Source: Streptomyces sp. WM6386 (GTDB taxonomy: Bacteria; Actinomycetota; Actinomycetes; Streptomycetales; Streptomycetaceae). Taken from it: 37,191 nt of DNA. Numbering within the stretch: position 1 is the first letter of the stretch; each line of letters opens with the position of its first letter. Below the pieces are notes generated by a model. The model did no database searches, had not been told where the DNA came from, and was given only the letters and a program-made list of their open reading frames with translations. The position numbers and the translations under genes were made by a program. The stretch is taken from the NCBI RefSeq assembly GCF_000972385.1, contig NZ_JXTE01000075.1, positions 1 to 37,191 on the forward strand. The letters run 5' to 3'. Below, in pieces: positions 30,728 to 37,191 of the stretch.

Positions 30728-32851
30728 CTACCGCGCCCCGGACGTCTCCGGCAGCCGTGCCCCCGCCTTCTCCAGCGGGATCCCGGTGCCGTCCGTCCCC
30801 ACGACCTTCCGGTCGCCCACGGGCTCGTCCAGCTGCACCGTCGCGTGGTAGATCTTCGCGATCATGATGCAGATCTTCTTGTCCGGCCAGGGCGTCTCGG
30901 TCACCTGGACCGTCACATGGTCGGAGCCCTCGACCACCGACGCCTTGTAGTCGGCGCAGACCCCGCCCGTATAGGTCACGGTGAGCTCGTCGCCCTCGGT
31001 GGTGTAGCCCTCCACCGTCACGTCACGTTCGGCCGGCGCCGCGGTCGGCTCGTCGGGGCCGGGACCGGTCGGCCGCGGGCTCGGCGGGGCCGTCGGTTCG
31101 TCGGTGGGCTCCGCGGACGGTGTGGCCGAGGCCAGGTACTTCGGGTCGATCGCGGGATACGTCACCGTGAAGCCGTCCTGCGCGCCGGACGCCCGCACCT
31201 CGAACAGCCACGACGGCACCAGGGCCTGCCGGGCGTCCACGTAGTGCGAGGCCAGCCCGAACACGGCCTTCTCGACCGTGATCGTCTCCTGCTTCGGCGT
31301 ACTGGTCCCCTCCGACCCGCAGGGCGCCTCAAGGCGGTCCTTGAGCGGTACGGAGGTGGCGCATCCGCCGATGCCCATGCGGTGGTCGGTCGCCGGCACC
31401 GCGTTCAACAGGTCCAGCGCCTTCTCGGCGCTCACGACGGGGTACGTGTCGCTCTTCGCCGGCGTCCTCAACTGACCGCTGCCGCCGACCACTTCGCCCT
31501 GCGCGTTGACGGTGACCCCGGTCGTCCAGCCGTGCGTCGGCAGCCCGCCGACCACCGGATCGGCGTTCACCACGCGCTGGGCGCCCATGACCTGGCTCGC
31601 GTCGACCTTCGCGTCGTCCTGCCCGACCGCCTTCAGTACCGGCGCCGCCGCCTTCTTCGCGGCCTCCTCGCTCACCGGGTCACCGGCCGGTGCGGCGGGG
31701 TCGCTCGCACATACGGTCTCGCTCTGGCAGTCGTCGGTGCCCGGCGTGTAGCGGTGGAACGTCCACGCCCCCGGCGCCTGCTGATTCACCTGGAGGCTCG
31801 GCCCGGCCGTCTCCTGCCCGCCCACCTTCCAGGCCTTGCCCTCCAGAACGGGCGTCCCGTCCACCCCGAGCGCCTTCGCCAGCCGGGCCACGTCGTCCTT
31901 GGTGACCTCGCCGGTCGCCCGGTACACGGGGGCCTCACCGGGGCCGTCCGGCAGCGTGGCGCCGGCCTGATAGATGACGCCGTACGGGTTGGGCTCACCC
32001 GGCGCGATGCCGCTCGTGCCGCCGTCGCCCCCCGTGTACCCGTCGAGGTTGAGCAGCGGGGGAGTGTCGTCGCCGTTCGCCCCGGACGTCGTACCACCAC
32101 CGCCGGACCCGCCGGAGGCCGAGGCGGCGAGATACGCCCCACCACCCCCGACGAGCAGCACGGCGGCCGCGACGGAGGCGACGAGCACGGGGGAGCGCCG
32201 CCGGGCGGCGTGCGGGACCTCGGGCTCGCCGTCCCGGGGAATCTCCTGCTCGGAAACGTCGGAAGCGTCGGAAGCTCCGTCGGGCCCGGAAGCCCCGGAA
32301 GCTTCGCCGGGTTCGGAAGACTCGTCGGCCCCGGAAGCCCCGGCGGGCTCGGGAATCTCGTCGGGCTCGGAAGCCCCGGTAGCTCCGGCGGGCTCGGGGA
32401 TCTCGGGAGCTCCGGCGGGTTCGGAAGACTCGTCGGCCCCGGCAACTGTGTCGGGTTCGAAAGACTCGTTGGGCTCGGAAGCCCCGGCGGGCTCGGGAAT
32501 CTCGTCAGGCTCGGGAGCCTCGGTAGCTCCGGCGGGTTCGGAAGACTCGTCGGCCCCGGCAACTGTGTCGGGTTCGGAAGACTCGTCGGGCTCGGAAGCC
32601 CCGGAAGCCCCGGCGGGCTCGGGAGCCTCGCTGGCCCCGTCCGCTGCGGAAGTCTCGGCGACCCCGGAAGCCTCGGACGCCCCCGCGGCGTCCTCCTGGG
32701 GAGCCTCCCCGGGGGCCTCCGTCTCAGGGGCCCCCTCCGCCGCCGTACCGCCGTCTTCGTCGGCGATCTCGGCGACCCCGGCACCCTCATCGGCGCCCGT
32801 GGCCTTGCCGACCTCGGCGTCGTCGTCGTTGTCGGGTCGCTCGGTGTTCAC
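30728..32851 (-). CDS. Acidic repeat-rich single-pass membrane protein
   Basis: This 707-residue protein has an N-terminal cytoplasmic region of about 215 residues that is extremely acidic and of low complexity, with repeated units such as GADESSEPAGA and EPDEIPEPAGAS. One membrane helix (SPVLVASVAAAVLLVGGGGAYLA) leads to an extracellular domain of about 450 residues. It contains paired Cys (DDCQSETVC; GGCATS...APCGS; GVCADYK...KICIM) and a Pro/Thr-rich spacer. It resembles a hypothetical family found between erpA and the sugar kinase in actinobacteria (compare Rv2203 of M. tuberculosis by position). GTG 32851 has AAGGAG 7 nt upstream and a near-consensus promoter. The function is unknown. 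Confidence 0.88.
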   Translation of the reverse strand: MNTERPDNDDDAEVGKATGADEGAGVAEIADEDGGTAAEGAPETEAPGEAPQEDAAGASEASGVAETSAADGASEAPEPAGASGASEPDESSEPDTVAGADESSEPAGATEAPEPDEIPEPAGASEPNESFEPDTVAGADESSEPAGAPEIPEPAGATGASEPDEIPEPAGASGADESSEPGEASGASGPDGASDASDVSEQEIPRDGEPEVPHAARRRSPVLVASVAAAVLLVGGGGAYLAASASGGSGGGGTTSGANGDDTPPLLNLDGYTGGDGGTSGIAPGEPNPYGVIYQAGATLPDGPGEAPVYRATGEVTKDDVARLAKALGVDGTPVLEGKAWKVGGQETAGPSLQVNQQAPGAWTFHRYTPGTDDCQSETVCASDPAAPAGDPVSEEAAKKAAAPVLKAVGQDDAKVDASQVMGAQRVVNADPVVGGLPTHGWTTGVTVNAQGEVVGGSGQLRTPAKSDTYPVVSAEKALDLLNAVPATDHRMGIGGCATSVPLKDRLEAPCGSEGTSTPKQETITVEKAVFGLASHYVDARQALVPSWLFEVRASGAQDGFTVTYPAIDPKYLASATPSAEPTDEPTAPPSPRPTGPGPDEPTAAPAERDVTVEGYTTEGDELTVTYTGGVCADYKASVVEGSDHVTVQVTETPWPDKKICIMIAKIYHATVQLDEPVGDRKVVGTDGTGIPLEKAGARLPETSGAR
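32408..32459. repeat. 52-bp perfect direct repeat, copy 1
   Basis: It is identical to 32525-32576, offset 117 bp (39 codons), and lies inside the acidic low-complexity region. Confidence 0.9.
32525..32576. repeat. 52-bp perfect direct repeat, copy 2
   Basis: This is the second copy of 32408-32459. The unit encodes the GADESSEPAGA segment on the minus strand, and further degenerate units extend from about 32290 to 32660. Confidence 0.9.
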
Positions 32852-32878
32852 CGCATCGCTCCTTCGGCCGCGCATCTG

Positions 32879-32907
32879 TCCCTATGACCCTGACCCGGCC
32901 CTGTCAA
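32879..32907 (-). promoter_or_regulatory. Promoter of the acidic membrane protein gene
   Basis: On the minus strand a perfect TTGACA -35 (32902-32907), a 17-bp spacer and TAGGGA -10 (32879-32884) lie just upstream of GTG 32851. The AAGGAG ribosome binding site lies between. Confidence 0.65.
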
Positions 32908-33002
32908 AACGGCCGGCTGGAGGGTCGTATCCCACATCCCCTTTACGGGGGACAGCGATGGGACGCAGCGGGGGAGCGCATGGTTCCCCGGAAGGCGCTG
33001 TT

Positions 33003-33212
33003 TCAGTCGCCGTAGTCCGACATCGCGTCCAGCAGCCGGGCGGACTCGGTCGGAACGGTCACGCCGTGGATGAGTGAGGGGGAGACGGGAAGGGCGGCGA
33101 CCCGGTCGGGAGCCAGCCAGTGCGGAGCCATCCGGGCACAGTCGCCGAGCAGCGCCGCGAGATCGCCGTCCAGGTCGGCCGGAACGGGGGCGTGGACCTT
33201 GAGGTTCGTCAT
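33003..33212 (-). CDS. Small conserved protein upstream of adenosine kinase
   Basis: This is a 69-residue protein: MTNLKVHAPVPADLDGDL, LLGDCARMAPHWLAPDRV and a C-terminal LLDAMSDYGD (motif fragments). It has no membrane segment or signal. The coding bias is normal and the ATG is preceded by TACGGT with a 6-nt gap, so the mRNA is probably leaderless. It is divergent from the kinase gene. I do not recognise a function. Confidence 0.65.
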   Translation of the reverse strand: MTNLKVHAPVPADLDGDLAALLGDCARMAPHWLAPDRVAALPVSPSLIHGVTVPTESARLLDAMSDYGD

Positions 33213-33218
33213 GACGGC

Positions 33219-33224
33219 ACCGTA
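33219..33224 (-). promoter_or_regulatory. -10 box (TACGGT) of the 69-residue protein gene
   Basis: It ends 6 nt before the ATG at 33212, with no ribosome binding site. Confidence 0.45.
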
Positions 33225-33275
33225 TGCAGGTCGGAGCCCGCGAAGAAAGATCTACTATCGGGTAGTTTTGGCGGC

Positions 33276-33304
33276 TTCTGAGCCCCGTGCCGACCGGGTA
33301 GCGT
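33276..33304 (+). promoter_or_regulatory. Candidate adenosine kinase promoter
   Basis: TTCTGA, a 17-nt spacer and TAGCGT (33299-33304) are followed by a leader of about 33 nt and an AGGAGAG site. A short inverted repeat, ACTA-TCGGG-TAGT (33253-33265), lies just upstream. Confidence 0.35.
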
Positions 33305-33343
33305 GAACTGTCAATAAACCCTCCCCTCAGGAGAGTCCTCGCC

Positions 33344-34318
33344 GTGCGCATCGCAGTCACCGGCTCCATCGCCACCGACCACCTCATGACCTTCCCCGGC
33401 CGCTTCGCCGACCAGCTCGTCGCGGACCAGTTGCACACGGTCTCGCTCTCCTTCCTGGTCGACAATCTGGACGTACGCCGGGGCGGCGTAGGCGCGAACA
33501 TCGCCTTCGGTATGGGCCAGCTCGGCACCGCGCCGATCCTGGTCGGCGCCGCGGGTTTCGACTTCGACGAGTACCGGGCCTGGCTGGACCGCCATGGCGT
33601 CGACACCGCGTCCGTCCGTATCTCCGAGACGCTGCACACCGCGCGCTTCGTCTGCACCACCGACGCCGACCACAACCAGATCGGCTCCTTCTACACCGGT
33701 GCGATGAGCGAGGCCCGCCTCATCGAGCTGAAGACCGTCGCCGACCGTGTGAGCGGCCTCGACCTGGTCCTCATCGGCGCCGACGACCCCGAGGGGATGC
33801 TCCGTCACACGGAGGAGTGCCGGTCGCGCGGCATTCCGTTCGCCGCGGACTTCTCCCAGCAGATCGCCCGTATGAACGGCGACGAGATCCGGATACTGCT
33901 GGACGGCGCGACGTACCTGTTCTCCAACGAGTACGAGAAGGGCCTCATCGAGTCGAAGACCGGCTGGACGGACGAGGAGATCCTCGCCAAGGTCGGCCAC
34001 CGGGTCACGACCCTGGGCTCGCGCGGTGTCCGTGTCGAGCAGGTCGGTCAGGACCCGATCGAGGTCGGCTGCGCGGAGGAGGAGCGCAAGGCCGATCCCA
34101 CGGGCGTGGGTGACGCGTTCCGTGCGGGGTTCCTGTCGGGACTGGCGTGGGGGGTCTCGCTGGAGCGTGCGGCGCAGGTCGGGTGCATGCTGGCGACGCT
34201 GGTGATCGAGACGGTGGGTACGCAGGAGTACCAGCTGCGTCGGGGGCACTTCATGGAGCGGTTCACCAAGGCGTACGGGCATGAGGCCGCGGCTGAGGTT
34301 CAGGGGTATCTGGGCTGA
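33344..34318 (+). CDS. PfkB-family carbohydrate kinase, probable adenosine kinase
   Basis: This 324-residue cytoplasmic kinase opens with VTGSIATDHLMTFPGRF. The substrate-lid region is RRGGVGANIAFGMGQLG, and the C-terminal ATP/anion-hole motif is DPTGVGDAFRAGF with catalytic D257. It resembles the M. tuberculosis adenosine kinase Rv2202c, which lies in a syntenic position next to ctaC, so adenosine salvage is the best guess. Other PfkB substrates cannot be excluded by eye. GTG 33344 has a good AGGAGAG site. It is convergent with the cysteine desulfurase gene. Confidence 0.88.
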   Translation: MRIAVTGSIATDHLMTFPGRFADQLVADQLHTVSLSFLVDNLDVRRGGVGANIAFGMGQLGTAPILVGAAGFDFDEYRAWLDRHGVDTASVRISETLHTARFVCTTDADHNQIGSFYTGAMSEARLIELKTVADRVSGLDLVLIGADDPEGMLRHTEECRSRGIPFAADFSQQIARMNGDEIRILLDGATYLFSNEYEKGLIESKTGWTDEEILAKVGHRVTTLGSRGVRVEQVGQDPIEVGCAEEERKADPTGVGDAFRAGFLSGLAWGVSLERAAQVGCMLATLVIETVGTQEYQLRRGHFMERFTKAYGHEAAAEVQGYLG

Positions 34319-34323
34319 GTTCG

Positions 34324-34380
34324 CCGTCTTGTGGGTGCGTGGGGGCTGGTCGCGCAGTTCCCCGCGCCCCTGAAAGACGG
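34324..34380. terminator. Hairpin containing an inverted dispersed-repeat copy
   Basis: CCGTCTT (34324-34330) and AAGACGG (34374-34380) flank a short-form repeat copy in inverse orientation (34341-34376; its complement reads AGGGGCGCGGGGAACTGCGC). It fills the 67-bp gap between the convergent kinase and cysteine desulfurase genes and can serve as a terminator for both. Confidence 0.65.
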
Positions 34381-34385
34381 GTGGG

Positions 34386-35750
34386 TCACCTCAGCCGGCG
34401 GATCAAGTACGCCGTTCCCTTTTCCGCCGGCTCCTCGCCCACGTACTCCTGCTCCCGCATTTCGCACCACGCGGGGATGTCCAGTCGTGCTGCCTCGTCG
34501 TCCGAGAGGACCCTGATCAGGCCGCCCACCGTGACATCCCCGATGACCTTCGCGAGCTCGATCACCGGGATCGGGCACCGCTTGCCCAGGGCGTCGACGA
34601 CGAGTTCGTCCTCCTTCATGACCGCCACCGGCGTCGGCGCGCCCAGGTTCTCCCGTACCCCCGACACCGCCCCCGGCAGCACGGCGAGGAACCTCTCCAC
34701 GTCCTCCGCCGTCGCCCCTCGTGGCAACGAGATCCGCACATTCCCCTCACTCAGCACCCCCATCGCCTTCAGCACATGGCTGGGCGTCAGCGTGCTGCTC
34801 GTGCAGGACGAGCCGGATGAAACGGAGAAACCCTCCCGGTCCAGCTCGTGCAGCAGTGTCTCCCCGTCGACATAGAGACAGGAGAAGGTGACGATCCCGG
34901 GCAACCGCCGCTCCGGATCCCCCACCACCTCCACATCCGGCACCAGCTGCGGCACCCGCACCCGGATGCGCTCCGTCAGCTCCCGCAGCCGTACCGCCTC
35001 TTGGGCCGCCTCGGCCCGCACGGCCCGCAGCGAGGCCGCTGCCGCGACGATCGCCGGAAGGTTCTCGAAGCCGTACCCCCTTTCGTCCGTGGGCCCTTGA
35101 GCGGCGAACCGCACTCCTTTGCGGACGACGAGCAGCCCGACCCCCGCCGGGCCACCCCATTTGTGCGCACTCCCGGCGAGCACCGACCACTCACCCTCGA
35201 CCGGGCCCCAGGCCAGCGATTGCGCCGCGTCCACCAGCAACGGCACCCCGGCGGCCCGACAGACCTCGGCGACCTCCGTGACCGGCTGCACGGTCCCCAC
35301 CTCATGGTTGGCGGACTGAAGACAGGCCAGCGCGGTGTCCGACCGAAGCCCGGATGCGAATCCTGCGGGGTCCACCCGCCCCGTACGGTCGACACTCACT
35401 CGAGTGACCGAACCGCCCTCCTTCTCCTGAGCTTCGGCCGAATGGAGCACGGAGGAATGTTCAACCGCTGACACGATCAGGTGACGCCCGACGCGTCGCC
35501 GCCCGGCCAACGCCCCGGCGACACCAGCGTGCACAGCCGCGGTCCCGGACGGGGTGAAGCCGAGTTCGTCCACCCGGCACCCGACAGCCTCGGCGGCGGC
35601 CTCCCGAGCAGCGTCCAGCAGCAACCGAGCCCTCCGCCCTTCCCGGTAGAGCCGTGCGGGGTCAGCCCACCCCTCGTCCAGGGAGGCCAACAGCGCCTGA
35701 CGAGCAACAGGATGAAGGGGGGCACTGGAAGCAGCGTCGAAGTAGGACAC
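34386..35750 (-). CDS. Cysteine desulfurase fused to a TusA-like sulfurtransferase
   Basis: This is a 454-residue fusion. Residues 1 to about 375 form a NifS/IscS-type PLP enzyme, with PLP lysine K197 in GSAHKWGGPAGVG and the persulfide cysteine C316 in SSGSSCTSSTLTPSHVL. Residues 380-454 form a TusA domain with the CPxP motif C392-P-I-P in GKRCPIPVIELAK. The fusion would pass sulfane sulfur from C316 directly to C392, for tRNA thiolation, Fe-S or metal-site assembly. GTG 35750 has TAGCGT 6 nt upstream and no ribosome binding site. It lies between adenosine kinase and the cytochrome oxidase operon. Confidence 0.93.
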   Translation of the reverse strand: MSYFDAASSAPLHPVARQALLASLDEGWADPARLYREGRRARLLLDAAREAAAEAVGCRVDELGFTPSGTAAVHAGVAGALAGRRRVGRHLIVSAVEHSSVLHSAEAQEKEGGSVTRVSVDRTGRVDPAGFASGLRSDTALACLQSANHEVGTVQPVTEVAEVCRAAGVPLLVDAAQSLAWGPVEGEWSVLAGSAHKWGGPAGVGLLVVRKGVRFAAQGPTDERGYGFENLPAIVAAAASLRAVRAEAAQEAVRLRELTERIRVRVPQLVPDVEVVGDPERRLPGIVTFSCLYVDGETLLHELDREGFSVSSGSSCTSSTLTPSHVLKAMGVLSEGNVRISLPRGATAEDVERFLAVLPGAVSGVRENLGAPTPVAVMKEDELVVDALGKRCPIPVIELAKVIGDVTVGGLIRVLSDDEAARLDIPAWCEMREQEYVGEEPAEKGTAYLIRRLR

Positions 35751-35756
35751 GCGCCA

Positions 35757-35762
35757 ACGCTA
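35757..35762 (-). promoter_or_regulatory. -10 box (TAGCGT) of leaderless cysteine desulfurase gene
   Basis: It ends 6 nt before GTG 35750. The expected -35 position falls inside the repeat copy that begins at 35770. Confidence 0.5.
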
Positions 35763-35769
35763 ACGCCGT

Positions 35770-35839
35770 CAGGGGCGCGGGGCTGTGTCCATGTGCGGCT
35801 CCGCCGCGGGGCGCGATCAGCCCAAACAACCCGCAGCCG
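35770..35839 (+). repeat. Dispersed repeat copy in the divergent promoter region
   Basis: This is a long-form copy, CAGGGGCGCGGGGCTGTGTC, then GCGGCTCCGCCGCGGGGCGC and an ACCCGCAGCC tail. It is most like the copy at 16840. Confidence 0.8.
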
Positions 35840-36019
35840 CCATTCCAGCGAACCGCCCAACCCACTAGGCCCCCCTCCCCGCGAACCCTCGGAGAGCGTC
35901 GGCTAGGGTTTGGTCCGCATAAACATCCAAACCCCTGCCCGACGCAGGGCGGCGACCGACCACCGAGTAAGGCAGGCCGCAGCCAATACGCGCGGGCGAG
36001 ACTCTCGGGAAGGCGCTAC

Positions 36020-36979
36020 GTGAGTCCCAACGGCTCCGACCGCTCGCCGCGGCGCCCGATGCGGCGGAAGCTGCTGCAGGCAATGACCGCGGGCCTGGTC
36101 CTGGCGACCGCGACCGGTTGCACATACAAGGACTTCCCCCGCCTTGGTATGCCCACCCCCACCACCGAAGAGGCTCCGCGGATCCTCTCCCTGTGGCAGG
36201 GCTCGTGGGCGGCCGCGCTCGCCACCGGCGTGCTGGTCTGGGGCCTGATCCTGTGGAGCGCCATGTTCCACCGGCGCAGCCGCACCAAGGTCGAGGTTCC
36301 TCCGCAGACCCGGTACAACATGCCCATCGAGGCGCTGTACACGGTGGTCCCCCTCATCATCGTCTCGGTGCTCTTCTACTTCACGGCTCGTGACGAGTCG
36401 AAGCTCCTGAGCCTCGACAAGAAGCCCGACGTCACCGTCAACGTCGTCGGCTTCCAGTGGAGCTGGGGCTTCAACTACGTCGAGAACGTCGACGGTTCCA
36501 CCGGTGACGCGAAGACCGACAAGAACCTGGACGCGATTCCGCAGCGGTTCAAGGACCAGTTCCCGGCGAACGCCGGCGGTGTCTACGACGTCGGTACGCC
36601 CGGCACGCGGAACCCGCAGACCAACAACCCGGGTCCGACCCTCTGGCTCCCCAAGGGCAAGACGGTCCGCTTCATCCTCACCTCGCGTGACGTCATCCAC
36701 TCCTTCTGGGTGGTGCCGTTCCTGATGAAGCAGGACGTCATCCCGGGGCACACCAACTCCTTCCAGGTGACCCCCAACAAGGAGGGCACCTTCCTGGGCA
36801 AGTGTGCCGAGCTCTGCGGCGTCGACCACTCCCGAATGCTGTTCAACGTGAAGGTCGTCTCTCCCGAGCGCTACGAGCAGCACCTCAAGGAACTCGCCGA
36901 GAAGGGGCAGACCGGTTACGTTCCCGCGGGCATCGAGCAGACCGCCCACGAGAAGAACCGGGAGACGAACAACCTGTGA
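36020..36979 (+). CDS. ctaC: Cytochrome c oxidase subunit II
   Basis: This 319-residue subunit accepts electrons from cytochrome c for the aa3 oxidase. It has a lipoprotein-type signal ending ATATGC (C34), two membrane helices (about 56-80 and 100-120) and an extracellular cupredoxin domain. All CuA ligands are present: H227 in DVIHSFW, C262, E264, C266, H270 and M273 in [17 protein letters not shown] 36020 has GGGAAGG 6 nt upstream. A TAGGGT box at 35904-35909 may be the operon's -10. It overlaps ctaD by 4 bp (GTGA). Confidence 0.97.
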   Translation: MSPNGSDRSPRRPMRRKLLQAMTAGLVLATATGCTYKDFPRLGMPTPTTEEAPRILSLWQGSWAAALATGVLVWGLILWSAMFHRRSRTKVEVPPQTRYNMPIEALYTVVPLIIVSVLFYFTARDESKLLSLDKKPDVTVNVVGFQWSWGFNYVENVDGSTGDAKTDKNLDAIPQRFKDQFPANAGGVYDVGTPGTRNPQTNNPGPTLWLPKGKTVRFILTSRDVIHSFWVVPFLMKQDVIPGHTNSFQVTPNKEGTFLGKCAELCGVDHSRMLFNVKVVSPERYEQHLKELAEKGQTGYVPAGIEQTAHEKNRETNNL

Positions 36980-37191
36980 GCATCCTCAACGAACCCCAGG
37001 GTGCCGCGGCAGAGTCCCACTACGCGGACGAACTGCCGGTCCGGCGCAAGCAGCCCGGCAACGTCGTGATCAAGTGGCTCACCACCACTGACCACAAGAC
37101 GATCGGAACGCTGTATCTGGTCACGTCGTTCGCGTTCTTCTGCATCGGTGGTCTGCTGGCGCTGTTCATGCGCGCCGAGCTGGCCCGCCCC
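36976..37191 (+). CDS. ctaD: Cytochrome c oxidase subunit I, 5' end only
   Basis: The GTG at 36976 overlaps the ctaC stop. The 72 residues present include [16 protein letters not shown], the family N-terminal signature before the first helix. The haem and copper ligands lie beyond the window edge. Confidence 0.93.
   Translation, partial: MSILNEPQGAAAESHYADELPVRRKQPGNVVIKWLTTTDHKTIGTLYLVTSFAFFCIGGLLALFMRAELARP

Noticed and set aside
30635..32887. 750-codon plus-strand frame with collagen-like Gly-Ser-Pro repeats
   Set aside because: It is the antisense of the acidic repeat region. The minus-strand gene has a promoter, a ribosome binding site, a membrane helix and conserved Cys.
1..37191. CRISPR arrays, tRNA or rRNA genes, integrases, transposases and attachment sites
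   Set aside because: No regularly spaced repeats with spacers, no recognisable RNA gene and no transposase or integrase motifs were found. The only repeats are the small dispersed elements and local duplications listed.

Overview
This is a high-GC actinobacterial chromosome segment, almost certainly from a Streptomyces. The codon third positions are strongly G/C, many starts are GTG, several genes appear leaderless (a TANNNT -10 box 6-8 nt before the start codon), and the gene order is the familiar core arrangement lpdA/sucB - pepA - cobS/cobT/cobU - pspA - nadA - erpA - adenosine kinase - ctaC/ctaD. No rRNA, tRNA, CRISPR array, complete insertion sequence or prophage gene was recognised.

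Region by region. (1) 1-4063, minus strand: the 5' part of the 2-oxo acid dehydrogenase E2 gene (two lipoyl domains), dihydrolipoamide dehydrogenase and leucyl aminopeptidase. (2) 4408-10917, plus strand: a five-gene exopolysaccharide locus. It holds a secreted deacetylase-like protein, a PelF-type glycosyltransferase, a polytopic membrane protein, a spherulin-4 (GH135-like) protein and a GH114 endo-alpha-1,4-polygalactosaminidase lipoprotein. The last four overlap by 4 bp each and form a translationally coupled operon. The enzyme set matches the fungal galactosaminogalactan cluster and parts of bacterial Pel loci, so I infer a bacterial galactosamine-polymer system. This is the most interesting part of the window. 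(3) 11012-16790: cobalamin nucleotide-loop assembly (cobS, cobT, and cobU fused to an MBL-like domain), interleaved with two membrane proteins and a methyltransferase. (4) 16974-19728: a small conserved protein, a broken HtrA-type protease gene, a methyltransferase with an apparent CTG start, and a DUF3043 membrane protein. (5) 20009-28778: an envelope-stress and signalling block with PspA and PspAA, a two-component system, an RND exporter and a PknB-type kinase with a PQQ-like sensor domain. (6) 28797-37191: quinolinate synthase, ErpA, an acidic repeat-rich membrane protein, a PfkB-family adenosine kinase, a cysteine desulfurase-TusA fusion, and the start of the cytochrome c oxidase operon (ctaC, ctaD).

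A second theme is small dispersed repeats. At least seven copies of an element beginning CAGGGGCGCGGGG lie in intergenic regions, and one sits in frame inside the membrane-protein gene of the polysaccharide operon. A different palindromic element interrupts the HtrA-type gene. Strong hairpin terminators separate the convergent gene pairs, two of them overlapping stop codons.

Limits: all families were assigned by reading motifs without database searches. Start codons are argued from ribosome binding sites, -10 boxes and remembered family N-termini.
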